Positions 24,873-33,232 of a stretch of 64,000 nucleotides of DNA are shown one piece after another. The DNA comes from a virus: the IMG/VR virus record IMGVR_UViG_3300020469_000021, positions 1 through 64,000 of that record. The stretch is one strand, 5' to 3'. Position 1 is the stretch's first letter. The number at the start of each line of letters is the position of its first letter. The notes beneath the pieces are model-generated. The model was not told the origin of the DNA. It saw only the letters and a program-made list of their open reading frames with translations, and did not search any database. Position numbers and translations under genes: made by a program.

Positions 24873-25656
24873 TTTTATAGATAATTTTGAGATAGTTGGC
24901 TTTGGGGATGGGCGCTTTAAACGCATCGCCCTAAACTGGGCGCTTCATTTAGAAGACCTCGGAATTAAAAACTATTCAGTTATTTGCATGGATGAAGAAA
25001 TAAATGATTACCTAATCAATCATAACATAAAAACTACAATTCTTAAAAAAGAAATCTTTTCTGATGGATTTAAAGCTGATTGGGGCGCGCGTTTTAAAGA
25101 GCTTTTTAGATTAATTAATTCAGGTAAAAGTATTATCCACTCAGATTTAGACGCAGTTTGGCTTAAAAATCCCAAAGACTATATAATTGAAGGCTATGAT
25201 ATAATATCATCTGTGGGCAATATGCCAGATTATACTCGGTTTTTTAAAAAATTTCACTGCTCAATATGCATGGGCTGGATTTGTGTACGATCAAACGAAA
25301 AAACTATAAAACTTTTTGAATCTATACTGGAAGACCCAAAACTTCATAGGACAGGAAATTTTGATGATCAAATTGCATTCAATTTTAAACTTTTAGATGA
25401 GCAAGAAACTTTAATTCATGTTGTTAAAGATGAACGCTCTATACAAGAAGCAGAAGATTTTATTTGCGGAAATCTTAGCGTTAGACTTTTAAAGCAAAAA
25501 GTTATTAACCGACACGATCAAAATATTTCTGAATGTTTTATATCTCATCCAATCCCCCCCTATTCTGGATTTAAAACCTTAAAACTATATGACACTCCTT
25601 ATCATCTTGAGTCATTCTTCAGAGGTATAGGATTGTGGCATAACAAAATAATCTAA
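24862..25656 (+). CDS. Nucleotide-diphospho-sugar transferase (GT77-like, PF03407 type)
   Basis: 264 aa. FKELFRLINSGKSIIHSDLD with AVWLKNPKDY is the conserved donor site with a DxD (SDLDAVW) that binds metal and nucleotide sugar. A later NFDDQIAFN matches the D-Q-x-x-F/L region of these GT-A enzymes. Known relatives make plant and algal wall glycans, so a viral or bacterial surface glycan is the likely target (inference). Sits between sulfotransferases, so sugar addition and sulfation probably belong together. Confidence 0.65.
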   Translation: MNSNFIDNFEIVGFGDGRFKRIALNWALHLEDLGIKNYSVICMDEEINDYLINHNIKTTILKKEIFSDGFKADWGARFKELFRLINSGKSIIHSDLDAVWLKNPKDYIIEGYDIISSVGNMPDYTRFFKKFHCSICMGWICVRSNEKTIKLFESILEDPKLHRTGNFDDQIAFNFKLLDEQETLIHVVKDERSIQEAEDFICGNLSVRLLKQKVINRHDQNISECFISHPIPPYSGFKTLKLYDTPYHLESFFRGIGLWHNKII

Positions 25657-25662
25657 AACAAA

Positions 25663-26172
25663 ATGAATTTATATAATTTACCGATTCATAAAGAATCCCC
25701 AAAAATCATTAACTGTATTGTAGAAATACCTAAAGGGACTAACGCAAAGTATGAATACGACAACGAGTTAGGAGTTTTCTTTTATGACAGAAGCTTAACC
25801 TCTGCTTTTATGTATCCTTGCAGTTACGGGTTTATACCAAATACGCTTGGAGGAGACGGAGATGCATTAGATGTTTTGGTATACAATCACTCTCCAATAG
25901 ATAGGGGCACTCTCGTAGAGTGTACTCCTTTAGGTTTACTTGATATGGAAGACGATGGTATGAAAGATTATAAAATTTTAGCTACGCCCACCTGTCATAT
26001 AAACAAATATACATGCCTAGACGATGTAAACTCTTTATTCTTAAAAATTTGCTCTAATTTCTTTCAGCATTACAAAGATTTAAATGGAAAAAAGGTTGAA
26101 GTGTTTGATTGGCACGAAAAAGAAATGGCATATCAAATTGTAAACGAAAGTATTAAAAATGATCAATCATAA
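25663..26172 (+). CDS. ppa: Inorganic pyrophosphatase, family I
   Basis: 169 aa. YPCSYGFIPNTLGGDGDALD contains the family-I signature D-G-D-x-x-D-V (Ala replaces the common Pro), and MKDYKILA follows. It hydrolyses pyrophosphate with Mg2+. In a sulfation cluster its job may be to pull ATP-sulfurylase-type reactions that release PPi, or the NTP-sugar syntheses used by the glycosyltransferases; no ATP sulfurylase is in the window. Its 3' end overlaps the third sulfotransferase by 14 bases. Confidence 0.85.
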   Translation: MNLYNLPIHKESPKIINCIVEIPKGTNAKYEYDNELGVFFYDRSLTSAFMYPCSYGFIPNTLGGDGDALDVLVYNHSPIDRGTLVECTPLGLLDMEDDGMKDYKILATPTCHINKYTCLDDVNSLFLKICSNFFQHYKDLNGKKVEVFDWHEKEMAYQIVNESIKNDQS

Positions 26173-26719
26173 AAACAAATTTATTTTTATTCATATCCCT
26201 AAGTGTGGCGGCAATTCTATAAAATCTCCTCTCGGCATCAAAGGCCACCATCACAGCGCAATCAGTGAAAAAAAATATTCTAATCACATGGATTATTTTA
26301 AATTTACTTTTGTCAGGAATCCGTGGGATAGGTTTTTAAGCGCATATTCTTACTTAAAAGCCGGGGGTTTCGGCAATAAGCTAGATCTTAATTTAAAACA
26401 AAAAATCGAAAGCTACGATTCTTTTGAAGAATTTATTCTTAAAGCTCCGTTTTTAACATACCTCCACTTTGAACCTATGTTTAAACTCATACAAATCGAT
26501 GGAGAAGACCGAATGGATTTTATTGGTAGGGTAGAGAATTATCAAGAAGACTTTGACATAATCTGCGACAAAATTGGTGTTCCACGCAAAGAACTTCCAC
26601 ATACAAACAAAAGCAAACACAAACACTATACAGAATACTACAACGATCAAACTCGCAAACTTATCGCGCAATTCTATTCGAAAGATGTGGATTATTTCGG
26701 CTACAAATTTGGAGAATGA
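26159..26719 (+). CDS. Sulfotransferase, copy 3 of 5
   Basis: 186 aa. FIFIHIPKCGGNSIKS and FTFVRNPWDRFLSAYSYL are the two PAPS-binding blocks. The C-terminal about 60 residues (VENYQEDFDIICDKIGVP; HKHYTEYYNDQT; FGYKFGE) are shared with copies 4 and 5. Shorter spacing between the blocks than in copy 1. Overlaps the pyrophosphatase gene. Confidence 0.8.
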   Translation: MINHKNKFIFIHIPKCGGNSIKSPLGIKGHHHSAISEKKYSNHMDYFKFTFVRNPWDRFLSAYSYLKAGGFGNKLDLNLKQKIESYDSFEEFILKAPFLTYLHFEPMFKLIQIDGEDRMDFIGRVENYQEDFDIICDKIGVPRKELPHTNKSKHKHYTEYYNDQTRKLIAQFYSKDVDYFGYKFGE

Positions 26720-26722
26720 GAA

Positions 26723-27250
26723 ATGACGAGTGCGAAATGTAAGTTTATTTTTGTGCATGTGACAAAAACAGGGGGTACATCTATACAGCGCGCATTAAAT
26801 ATAAGAACAGATCATGTACCTGCAAGTAAAATTAGAGAAAAAGTTGGAAAGAATAAATGGAGTAGTTACTTTAAATTTAGTTTTGTTCGGAATCCTTTTG
26901 ACAAGATAGTCTCTCAGTACCACTATAACGGTTCTGACTTTGGATTTAAAAATTCAACCTTTAAGCAGTATGTAAAAGCATGGAGCGAAGGCCATAGAAT
27001 AAGCTGGTACCCCCCATTTAACTTATTTTACATAGATGAAAAACTAGATTTTATAGGAAGATTTGAAAACCTGCAAGAAGACTTTGATATCGTCTGCGAC
27101 AAAATTGGAATTGCAAGACAACAACTTCCTCGCGCAAACAAAAGCGAACATAAGCACTACACCGAATACTACGATGAAGAAACAAAGCAAATTGTTGCAG
27201 AAAAGCATGCAAAAGATATCGAGTATTTCGGCTACAAATTTGGAGAGTAA
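26723..27250 (+). CDS. Sulfotransferase, copy 4 of 5
   Basis: 175 aa. The 5' loop is FIFVHVTKTGGTSIQRAL, with PK-C changed to TK-T as in some eukaryote-like enzymes. The 3' block is FSFVRNPFDKIVSQYHY. The C-terminus is almost the same as copy 5 (FENLQEDFDIVCDKIGI; HKHYTEYYDEET; YFGYKFGE). A 71-base gap without a gene follows. Confidence 0.8.
   Translation: MTSAKCKFIFVHVTKTGGTSIQRALNIRTDHVPASKIREKVGKNKWSSYFKFSFVRNPFDKIVSQYHYNGSDFGFKNSTFKQYVKAWSEGHRISWYPPFNLFYIDEKLDFIGRFENLQEDFDIVCDKIGIARQQLPRANKSEHKHYTEYYDEETKQIVAEKHAKDIEYFGYKFGE
27055..27250 (+). repeat. Conserved 3' segment shared by three sulfotransferase genes
   Basis: About 195 bases (here, and at 27754-27951 in copy 5, more diverged at 26520-26719 in copy 3) are strongly alike at DNA level while the upstream two thirds of the genes differ widely. 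The pattern suggests duplication with exchange of 5' parts or gene conversion of the 3' end. Confidence 0.65.
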
Positions 27251-27321
27251 AATGAAAAAAACAACTTTAAAAATAATGTAATAGTCCAGAGCTGTATGGG
27301 CAAAAACGCAAAGGTTTACAA

Positions 27322-27951
27322 ATGATAAGTCATAAACATAAATTTATATATACAAGAGTTGCAAAAACAGGGTCTTCCGCCCTACTATCTGAGCTTAAGA
27401 ATTATGTGAGTGATTTTCAGAGGGCATTCAATCAAAAAAGTTTTGACTATGATTTCAATCATATTTCAACTCCAGATATCAAAAAAAAAGTGCCTGATGA
27501 ATTCGATGAATATTTCAAATGGGCATTCACCAGAAACCCTTGGGATCGATTAGTTTCTGTTTGGGCTATGAATAAGCAGAAAGAAGGGTTTGCCTGCACC
27601 TTTCCTCGGTGTATTTCAGATTTTCCTGATTTTGTTAAATCATTAGACAACTTAGATTGGATACCTAAAAAAAACAGATTTACAGAAAGCAATAAAAAAT
27701 ATTTTAATTACACCTTTGGAAATGTTTCTGACTTTACTGAAGGATCTGATTTTATCGGTCGTTTTGAAAACCTTCAAGAAGACTTTGATATCGTCTGTGA
27801 CAAAATTGGAATTCCGCGACAAGAACTTCCACACAGAAATGCTACAAAACACAAACACTATACCGAATACTACGATGAAGAAACAAGGCAAATCGTTGCG
27901 GAAAAATACGCAAAAGACATTGAGTATTTCGGATATGAATTTGGAGAATAA
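27322..27951 (+). CDS. Sulfotransferase, copy 5 of 5 (diverged N-terminus)
   Basis: 209 aa. The 5' loop has drifted to FIYTRVAKTGSSALLSEL, and the 3' block is WAFTRNPWDRLVSVWAM; the order is still that of a sulfotransferase. The last about 65 residues match copy 4 closely. Substrate choice probably differs from its neighbours because the acceptor-binding middle part is unrelated. Three bases separate it from the GT90-like gene. Confidence 0.75.
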   Translation: MISHKHKFIYTRVAKTGSSALLSELKNYVSDFQRAFNQKSFDYDFNHISTPDIKKKVPDEFDEYFKWAFTRNPWDRLVSVWAMNKQKEGFACTFPRCISDFPDFVKSLDNLDWIPKKNRFTESNKKYFNYTFGNVSDFTEGSDFIGRFENLQEDFDIVCDKIGIPRQELPHRNATKHKHYTEYYDEETRQIVAEKYAKDIEYFGYEFGE

Positions 27952-27954
27952 CAA

Positions 27955-28794
27955 ATGAAAAATAAAAAACAAAAATGGTGGAAAAATAAATTCTCATCCA
28001 CAATAGTATTAAAAACTTTCTTATTTAAGGTGGAGCTCTCTGGCAACGCCGATGGCGGCATATTAATATTCAAATCACTTCTATCTAAAACACCAAGCGC
28101 TTTCCTTAAATTAGACCCTGAAATAATAATGAAATTCGCAAATGATGTCTGCATGAAAATGCATAGATTTGGCGAAATTGAAAGTATACCCGAAGATAAA
28201 ATTATAAACTTACATGAAAATTACTTCTGCGCAGAGACGATAAGAGACATTTATTCAAATATCATCTCAGACCTACAGGCTGACAACAGCGGACACAGAA
28301 CAAATAATATTGTTTCATTCGGTCACGTGTTGAAAAATAAGCCTGAAAGAATAAAATACATTGAAATGTGTGAAAACTCTGCTTTTTTAGACTATATACC
28401 AACTAAAAAATTTAATACATATTCTAAAGATACTGCGGAATTCAAAAGCGTATTAGATCTAAAAAAGAGTCATAAATATTTCATTGACCTAGCAGGCCAT
28501 ACCTACAGTACTAAATCATATCTATTTCTTGCGTCTAAAAGAGTTTACTTTTCTTCCGAGCATCCTGAGGTTTTTGAATGGGAAAAAAACCACCTAAAGC
28601 CTTGGGAAAATTACGTTCCAGTTAAAAGCGATCTTTCAGATCTTATGGATAATTATCAAATCATAGAGTCAGATCCAAAACTATATGAAAAAATTATTCA
28701 AAACAATATTAATTTATTACAAAACCAAATCTCTCCAGAATTAATGCTAGATCAAGTAATAAAAAAAATTGCATCTCATGTAAAATTTGCGTGA
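27955..28794 (+). CDS. GT90 (CAP10)-like glycosyltransferase
   Basis: 279 aa. The C-terminal block KYFIDLAGHTYSTKSYLFLA, RVYFSSEHPEVFEWEKNHLK and PWENYVPVKSDLSDLMDN follows the CAP10/GT90 pattern (KYxxDLxGxxxS...EWxxxxLxPWxHYVPVxxDLSDL). Eukaryotic relatives add xylose or glucose to capsules and proteins. Basic N-terminus with no signal peptide. Four-base overlap with the next gene. Confidence 0.65.
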   Translation: MKNKKQKWWKNKFSSTIVLKTFLFKVELSGNADGGILIFKSLLSKTPSAFLKLDPEIIMKFANDVCMKMHRFGEIESIPEDKIINLHENYFCAETIRDIYSNIISDLQADNSGHRTNNIVSFGHVLKNKPERIKYIEMCENSAFLDYIPTKKFNTYSKDTAEFKSVLDLKKSHKYFIDLAGHTYSTKSYLFLASKRVYFSSEHPEVFEWEKNHLKPWENYVPVKSDLSDLMDNYQIIESDPKLYEKIIQNNINLLQNQISPELMLDQVIKKIASHVKFA

Positions 28795-30305
28795 ATATTT
28801 CTCTCTATACGCTGCTAATCCCAAGAATGGAGCTTCCATTCATCGAAGAATGGATTGAGCATCACCTAAGTCTTGGGGTGGATAAAATCTATATCTATAA
28901 TAACGGCGACGCCCCCTCTGATAGCGATGAATATCTACAGGCTGGAGCTAGAGAATTATCAAGGCAAGAAAAAAATATTAAGTGGGCAAAAAAACCAGAC
29001 GCAGAATATTGTTTAGAACTTACTTCTGAAGAAGCGCTAAAACAACTTAATAAAATACTCGAAAAGTACAAAGGCAAAGTTTTTTTAAAATCTTGGATAT
29101 ATGGCAAAGATCATTCTACTGCATATCCAGAATCACAAATTACTGGTTACAAAAATTGCGCGGAAAATAACTATTCGGATTGGTGGCTATTCATGGATGT
29201 AGATGAATTTTTGTTTTTAAATAAACATAAGAATATAAAAAGTTTTTTATCCGATCAGCCAGATTCTAACCACAGCTTAAGATTAGAATTTCCTCAGAGA
29301 GTCTTCAATAAAAGAGTTAAAGAAAAATCGGTTAGAAAAATATTCGACTGGGGCTACGATCATTTGACTCAATTCAAATCTATGATTAAAGGCATCAAAT
29401 TTAGAGATGGCAATGACATTTGCGATGTACACAGTATAGGAGGCGAATGCGTAGAGAGCATTGCGGTACCTTTTGAAGTTGCAAGGTACCACCATTATAG
29501 AGGAGATCCTAGCAAAATGGGCGGTCCAGCGCACAGGCGCATGGGAAAAGTTAGTTTTAACAAATTTGATATTTCAATGTCCAAATACTTCCAAAAAACT
29601 GGCATAATAACCCCCATCATTGGAGATGCCTACGACAGTCAAGTTAGGCTTGGCATGATATCTAAAAACATTTATTGCAGAAGAAATAAATACGAATTGA
29701 TCATCCCCAAAAAAAAAGAATACGAAAAAATTCAAGACCCAAATAAGCGCCCCGGCTGGGTTAAAGTAGATTGCTTGATAGAAAACTACTATAAATACAA
29801 TCTTCTTTTTCTGAGCGACGCAGATGTTTGTATTATGAATTTTGACTTTAACCTTGAAAATTTAGCGAAAGAATTTACAGAAGAAAAACTTATGTTAATC
29901 ACAAAAGATCGCAACGGAATAAACAGTGGCAATGTTTTAATTAAAGGAGGGAGTCAAATAATGTACTACTATCTAAACAGGTGGCGAAATCTACTTGGAG
30001 GTCAATATAAATATGTAGGATATCAAGACCAACCCGCTTTATCTTATATGATTCATGAGACTGATTTTAAAAAACATGTCAAGATAGTCGACCAGTCTCT
30101 AATCAACAGTTACCCTAAAAATATAGCCCACAAAGGAGACAAAGCTTACAAAGATGGGGATTTCTTAATTCATTACGCTGGATACAATACTAGCCCTCAA
30201 GAAGAGGAGCTTAATTTATCAAAAGCTATGGAAAAAGATTTCCATAAGTCCATGGGCATTAACAATGTAAGCTGTAAAGAGATCATAGAATCCAAAAATT
30301 ACTAG
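28791..30305 (+). CDS. Two-domain glycosyltransferase: GT92-like plus GT34-like
   Basis: 504 aa. Residues 1-300 are GT92/DUF23-like: FIEEWIEHHLSLGVDKIYIY, WWLFMDVDEFLF (DxD) and ARYHHYRGDP. Residues 310-500 resemble GT34/GMA12-MNN10: RPGWVKVDCLIENYYKY, LLFLSDADVCIMN (DxD), NSGNVLIKGG, YQDQPALSYMI and FLIHYAGY. Both catalytic centres look intact, so one chain may add two sugars in sequence. Both families are mainly known from eukaryotes. No export signal; the enzyme would act in the cytoplasm. Confidence 0.7.
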   Translation: MNISLYTLLIPRMELPFIEEWIEHHLSLGVDKIYIYNNGDAPSDSDEYLQAGARELSRQEKNIKWAKKPDAEYCLELTSEEALKQLNKILEKYKGKVFLKSWIYGKDHSTAYPESQITGYKNCAENNYSDWWLFMDVDEFLFLNKHKNIKSFLSDQPDSNHSLRLEFPQRVFNKRVKEKSVRKIFDWGYDHLTQFKSMIKGIKFRDGNDICDVHSIGGECVESIAVPFEVARYHHYRGDPSKMGGPAHRRMGKVSFNKFDISMSKYFQKTGIITPIIGDAYDSQVRLGMISKNIYCRRNKYELIIPKKKEYEKIQDPNKRPGWVKVDCLIENYYKYNLLFLSDADVCIMNFDFNLENLAKEFTEEKLMLITKDRNGINSGNVLIKGGSQIMYYYLNRWRNLLGGQYKYVGYQDQPALSYMIHETDFKKHVKIVDQSLINSYPKNIAHKGDKAYKDGDFLIHYAGYNTSPQEEELNLSKAMEKDFHKSMGINNVSCKEIIESKNY

Positions 30306-30348
30306 TTAGATTTTTGGGGCGCTTGCAATATTTGGTGTATACATATGT

Positions 30349-30495
30349 ATGAGTGATTATGATTACAGAAAAAGAGTGGAACTTGAAGATAGAATTAAGT
30401 TCCTATTAAATGAGAATAAAAAACTTCAAAACGAATTATCAATTTTAAAATCGTCAGTCAAGTGTGGCTGCGACAAAAATAAGGCAAAAAAATGA
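30349..30495 (+). CDS. Short coiled-coil protein, 48 aa
   Basis: ELEDRIKFLLNENKKLQNEL is a clear heptad pattern; ends in CGCDKNKAKK. A TATACA at 30339-30344 lies five bases before the ATG. ATGA overlap with the lipoprotein gene. Confidence 0.5.
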   Translation: MSDYDYRKRVELEDRIKFLLNENKKLQNELSILKSSVKCGCDKNKAKK

Positions 30496-30614
30496 AGAAA
30501 TATATCGCTATTTTATTTGGCATCTTAGTATCCGCATGCAGTTCTCCCAAAGCTGCCTGCGAATGCAGTAATGAATGCGTCGATTGTGATAACTGCAAAA
30601 ATTGCAGTTGCTAA
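30492..30614 (+). CDS. Cys-rich small lipoprotein, 40 aa
   Basis: Signal sequence KYIAILFGILVSAC with a lipobox (LVSAC) followed by only 24 residues, eight of them Cys (CECSNECVDCDNCKNCSC). It would be anchored in a membrane facing outwards and could bind metal or form disulfides. 15 bases before the subtilase gene, so perhaps a partner of it. Confidence 0.55.
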   Translation: MKKYIAILFGILVSACSSPKAACECSNECVDCDNCKNCSC

Positions 30615-30629
30615 TCTTAAATAATCAAA

Positions 30630-31838
30630 ATGAAAAAGAAAACTTCCCTCCCAGACTTTAAAGTCGAAGAGGTCTTCACTTCGCTTTCTCAATCTCTTGA
30701 CTGGAGTTTGAAATATCAGAATATTCCAGACACTTGGAAAGTAACTCAAGGAGAAGGAGTAACTATTGTCGTAATAGATACAGGCATGCCTGATCACGAA
30801 GACATAGGGGACAATGCAATAGAAGGCGAAAATTTTATACAAGAAGAAGATATCTTTGATTATAACGGACACCAGACTCATTGCGTAGGAATAATCTGCG
30901 CCAAGAATAATAAAAAGGGTTATGTAGGTGTAGCGCCCAAAGCTAAATGCATATGCATAAAAGCTTTAAGCAAAAATGGTTCAGGCAGCTACCAAGGTTT
31001 AGTCAATGCGCTTGAGGCCGCAAAACAACTTAAGCCAGATATTATATCTATGTCTCTTGGTGGCTCAGCTCCAGCGCCTAGAATGGAAAAAATTATAAAA
31101 CAATTAACCGATGATATGCACATTCCTGTCGTTTGCGCTGCGGGTAATTCCGGGTTCGGTGGAGTAAATTATCCAGCTGCTTTTGAATCTACTATAGCTG
31201 TCGCAGCCTATGACAAATACGGAAGAGTATCTTCTTTTTCTTCTCGCGGTCCAGAAGTAGACTGGGCGGCGCCCGGCTCTAATATATCTAGCACTTTTTT
31301 AAATAATTCCTATGCATCGCTTAGTGGAACCTCAATGGCTTGTCCTTTTATCGCTGGAGTTATTGCCTTAATGATTTCGAAACATAGAAAACAAGAAAAA
31401 GAAACAGGTAAAAATGATTGTAAAACAGTAGCTCAAGTTAAAGAGCATTTGTTAAAATACACCAATGATAAAGGCACTATAGGCAGAGATAATGACTGGG
31501 GCTACGGAGTGATAGATGTTAAAAAAATGATCACAGAAGGAGAGCCCGAGCCAAAGCCCGAGCCAAAGCCCGAGCCAAAGCCCGAGCCAAAGCCCGAGCC
31601 AAAGCCCGAGCCAAAGCCCGAGCCAAAGCCAAAACCTTTACCTGTAAAACCTCCTCCTTCTCCACAAAAACCTTCCTTTTGGAAAAAAAATATAGCATGG
31701 GTGGTTGTAGGTATTTTTGCACTTGCTTTTATCGGTGGGATAATATATAGCTTAGTATCTGATGTTTCAGCTAAAGAATCAGATCTTAATAAAAAAATTA
31801 TAAACGATCTCCCCTTGATGGAGATTCCGAAAAAGTAA
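30630..31838 (+). CDS. Subtilisin-like serine protease with Glu-Pro-Lys-Pro stalk and C-terminal membrane anchor
   Basis: 402 aa. Catalytic triad in the S8 motifs: D50 (VVIDTGMPDHED), H81 (GHQTHCVGI) and S235 (SGTSMACPF); the oxyanion Asn is in AAGNSG. No signal peptide. After the domain comes a stalk of EPKP units (about 307-334), a Pro-rich link and a transmembrane helix (about 355-376, WVVVGIFALAFIGGIIYSLV) with a short tail, so it is probably tail-anchored with the protease in the cytoplasm, or exported by another route. Possible roles: prohead protein processing, or cleavage of host proteins. Intact. Confidence 0.85.
   Translation: MKKKTSLPDFKVEEVFTSLSQSLDWSLKYQNIPDTWKVTQGEGVTIVVIDTGMPDHEDIGDNAIEGENFIQEEDIFDYNGHQTHCVGIICAKNNKKGYVGVAPKAKCICIKALSKNGSGSYQGLVNALEAAKQLKPDIISMSLGGSAPAPRMEKIIKQLTDDMHIPVVCAAGNSGFGGVNYPAAFESTIAVAAYDKYGRVSSFSSRGPEVDWAAPGSNISSTFLNNSYASLSGTSMACPFIAGVIALMISKHRKQEKETGKNDCKTVAQVKEHLLKYTNDKGTIGRDNDWGYGVIDVKKMITEGEPEPKPEPKPEPKPEPKPEPKPEPKPEPKPKPLPVKPPPSPQKPSFWKKNIAWVVVGIFALAFIGGIIYSLVSDVSAKESDLNKKIINDLPLMEIPKK
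31548..31631 (+). repeat. 12-base tandem repeat encoding EPKP
   Basis: Seven units GAGCCAAAGCCC, all but the last identical in DNA, encode the protease stalk. Identity at third codon positions points to recent expansion or slippage. Confidence 0.9.
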
Positions 31839-31909
31839 TTTTAGCAAAAGTCAAATCGTTTTAGCTTATATGCTTGCGCTTGGCTTAATTTTAGGAGGAG
31901 AACTATAAA

Positions 31910-32029
31910 ATGAAAAAATTTTTAAAAGATTTGCTGGCTCCTTTGGCGTGCTTTTTGGGCATTCTATTGGGATATATATTGATAATGATAGGCTTACTAA
32001 TGACGATTAAAACACTTTCAGAACTCTAA
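31910..32029 (+). CDS. Small membrane protein, 39 aa
   Basis: A strong Shine-Dalgarno AGGAGG (31893-31898) decides this start. Two overlapping hydrophobic segments (PLACFLGILLGYILIMIGLL). Function unknown. Confidence 0.5.
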   Translation: MKKFLKDLLAPLACFLGILLGYILIMIGLLMTIKTLSEL

Positions 32030-32048
32030 TACTTGTGTAATTATATTT

Positions 32049-32453
32049 GTGAGTGATAAAAAATTAAAACACAAACATTTATTAGTGAACGCTACTTTTC
32101 AAAACACGCCTTTTGTCTGTGTCGATTTTACTGAATCTTGGATCAAAATGCTGGTTAAAAAGATAGGCATGGAAATACTTTATGCGCCAAAAGCGGTAAT
32201 CTGCGATAAAGAATACAACGAAGGCATAAGTGCATTTTGCCTTATTACAACTAGTCATATAAGTTTACATTCTTGGGAAAAATCTAATCCAAATTTAGTC
32301 CAACTTGATGTTTATAGTTGTAAAAATTTCGATCAAAGCGTCATTTTAAATGAATTGAATAAATTTAATCCTTTATTTTTGGGTTGTAAATTTCTTGACA
32401 GAGAAATAGAAAATACAAAAGGCTGGAGAATGTTTGGCGAAGATTTGGCATGA
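32049..32453 (+). CDS. Divergent S-adenosylmethionine decarboxylase-like pyruvoyl enzyme
   Basis: 134 aa, GTG start. The SpeD fold is recognisable by LITTSHISLHSWEKSNP and LVQLDVYSCKNFD. The residue before the self-cleaving Ser69 is Thr instead of Glu (TTSHIS against ESHLS in the copy at 18341). Some SpeD homologues, including phage ones, have been shown to decarboxylate arginine or ornithine instead of AdoMet, so a changed substrate is plausible. Overlaps the ATE-like gene by four bases; the three genes 32049-33677 form one coupled unit. Confidence 0.7.
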   Translation: MSDKKLKHKHLLVNATFQNTPFVCVDFTESWIKMLVKKIGMEILYAPKAVICDKEYNEGISAFCLITTSHISLHSWEKSNPNLVQLDVYSCKNFDQSVILNELNKFNPLFLGCKFLDREIENTKGWRMFGEDLA

Positions 32454-33232
32454 GAATATATTTCAGACATTATTCTGGGGCAATCATGGAATACGATTAT
32501 CTTTTTTTTGACTGCATGGCTCGCGTTCCTGCGGAAGATGAGGATAAAGCATTAGTTGAAGGCTGGTTACCAGATGACTATTTTAACCCTAAAAATGATG
32601 AAAAATCCCATTGGTATCAAGCTAGACAAACAAGAATATGCTTAAGTAAATTTCTAGATAGCAAAAGCAATAAAAAGACAAGAAAAAAATGCAAAAACAT
32701 ATCAACTAAAGTCATTAGGGCGCAAGATGTGAATATGGATATCTTGAATTCTATTTTTGAGAAATATATAAAATATAGAAATTTTAAACCTTGGAAGCTT
32801 GAACCCCTAATTGAGCTAGAAGTAGATCGTAAATTTTTTATAATATACTACGCTAACTCATCGGAAGGTGGTCTGCATAACCCAATAGCATTTACATATA
32901 TGAGAGACGTAGGAAGTAATAGCGTATTTTCCACACAATTTGCTTGGGATTACGCAAACCCCAAATTATACCTTGGCAAATATGCGAACCTAGCAGAAAT
33001 AGACTACTGCATTAAAAACAATAAAGAATACATGTATGTAGGCGCAGGATACGAAAATTGTTGTGCATATAAAGCAGATTACGCGGGCTTTGAGTTCTGG
33101 ACAGGAGAAAAGTGGTCAGATGATTCGGATCACTACCGCTGGCTATGCGAACGCGACTCGAAGGTCGAAAAAACTAAAGATTTAGATAAAATAAAGAAGT
33201 ACGATGATAAAAATTTTTTTATAAATGATTGA
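32450..33232 (+). CDS. ATE-like protein (arginyl/leucyl-tRNA-protein transferase superfamily)
   Basis: 260 aa. WYQARQTRICLSKFL followed by a basic stretch, then YIKYRNFKPW, FAWDYANPKLYLGKYANLAE and YMYVGAGYENCCAYKADYAG reproduce the order of the C-terminal half of arginyl-tRNA-protein transferases (ATE1/Bpt), a GNAT-like fold. Such enzymes add an amino acid from tRNA to protein N-termini and so mark them for degradation. The N-terminal Cys cluster of ATE1 is absent. Target unknown. Coupled on both sides by overlapping stop and start codons. Confidence 0.55.
   Translation: MRIYFRHYSGAIMEYDYLFFDCMARVPAEDEDKALVEGWLPDDYFNPKNDEKSHWYQARQTRICLSKFLDSKSNKKTRKKCKNISTKVIRAQDVNMDILNSIFEKYIKYRNFKPWKLEPLIELEVDRKFFIIYYANSSEGGLHNPIAFTYMRDVGSNSVFSTQFAWDYANPKLYLGKYANLAEIDYCIKNNKEYMYVGAGYENCCAYKADYAGFEFWTGEKWSDDSDHYRWLCERDSKVEKTKDLDKIKKYDDKNFFIND

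Noticed and set aside
31531-31722. Minus-strand ORF with Ala-Leu-Ala-Arg repeat
   Set aside because: Complement of the EPKP repeat of the protease gene.
31806-31838. Inverted repeat ATCTCC/GGAGAT at the end of the protease gene
   Set aside because: No T run follows, so not a convincing intrinsic terminator.
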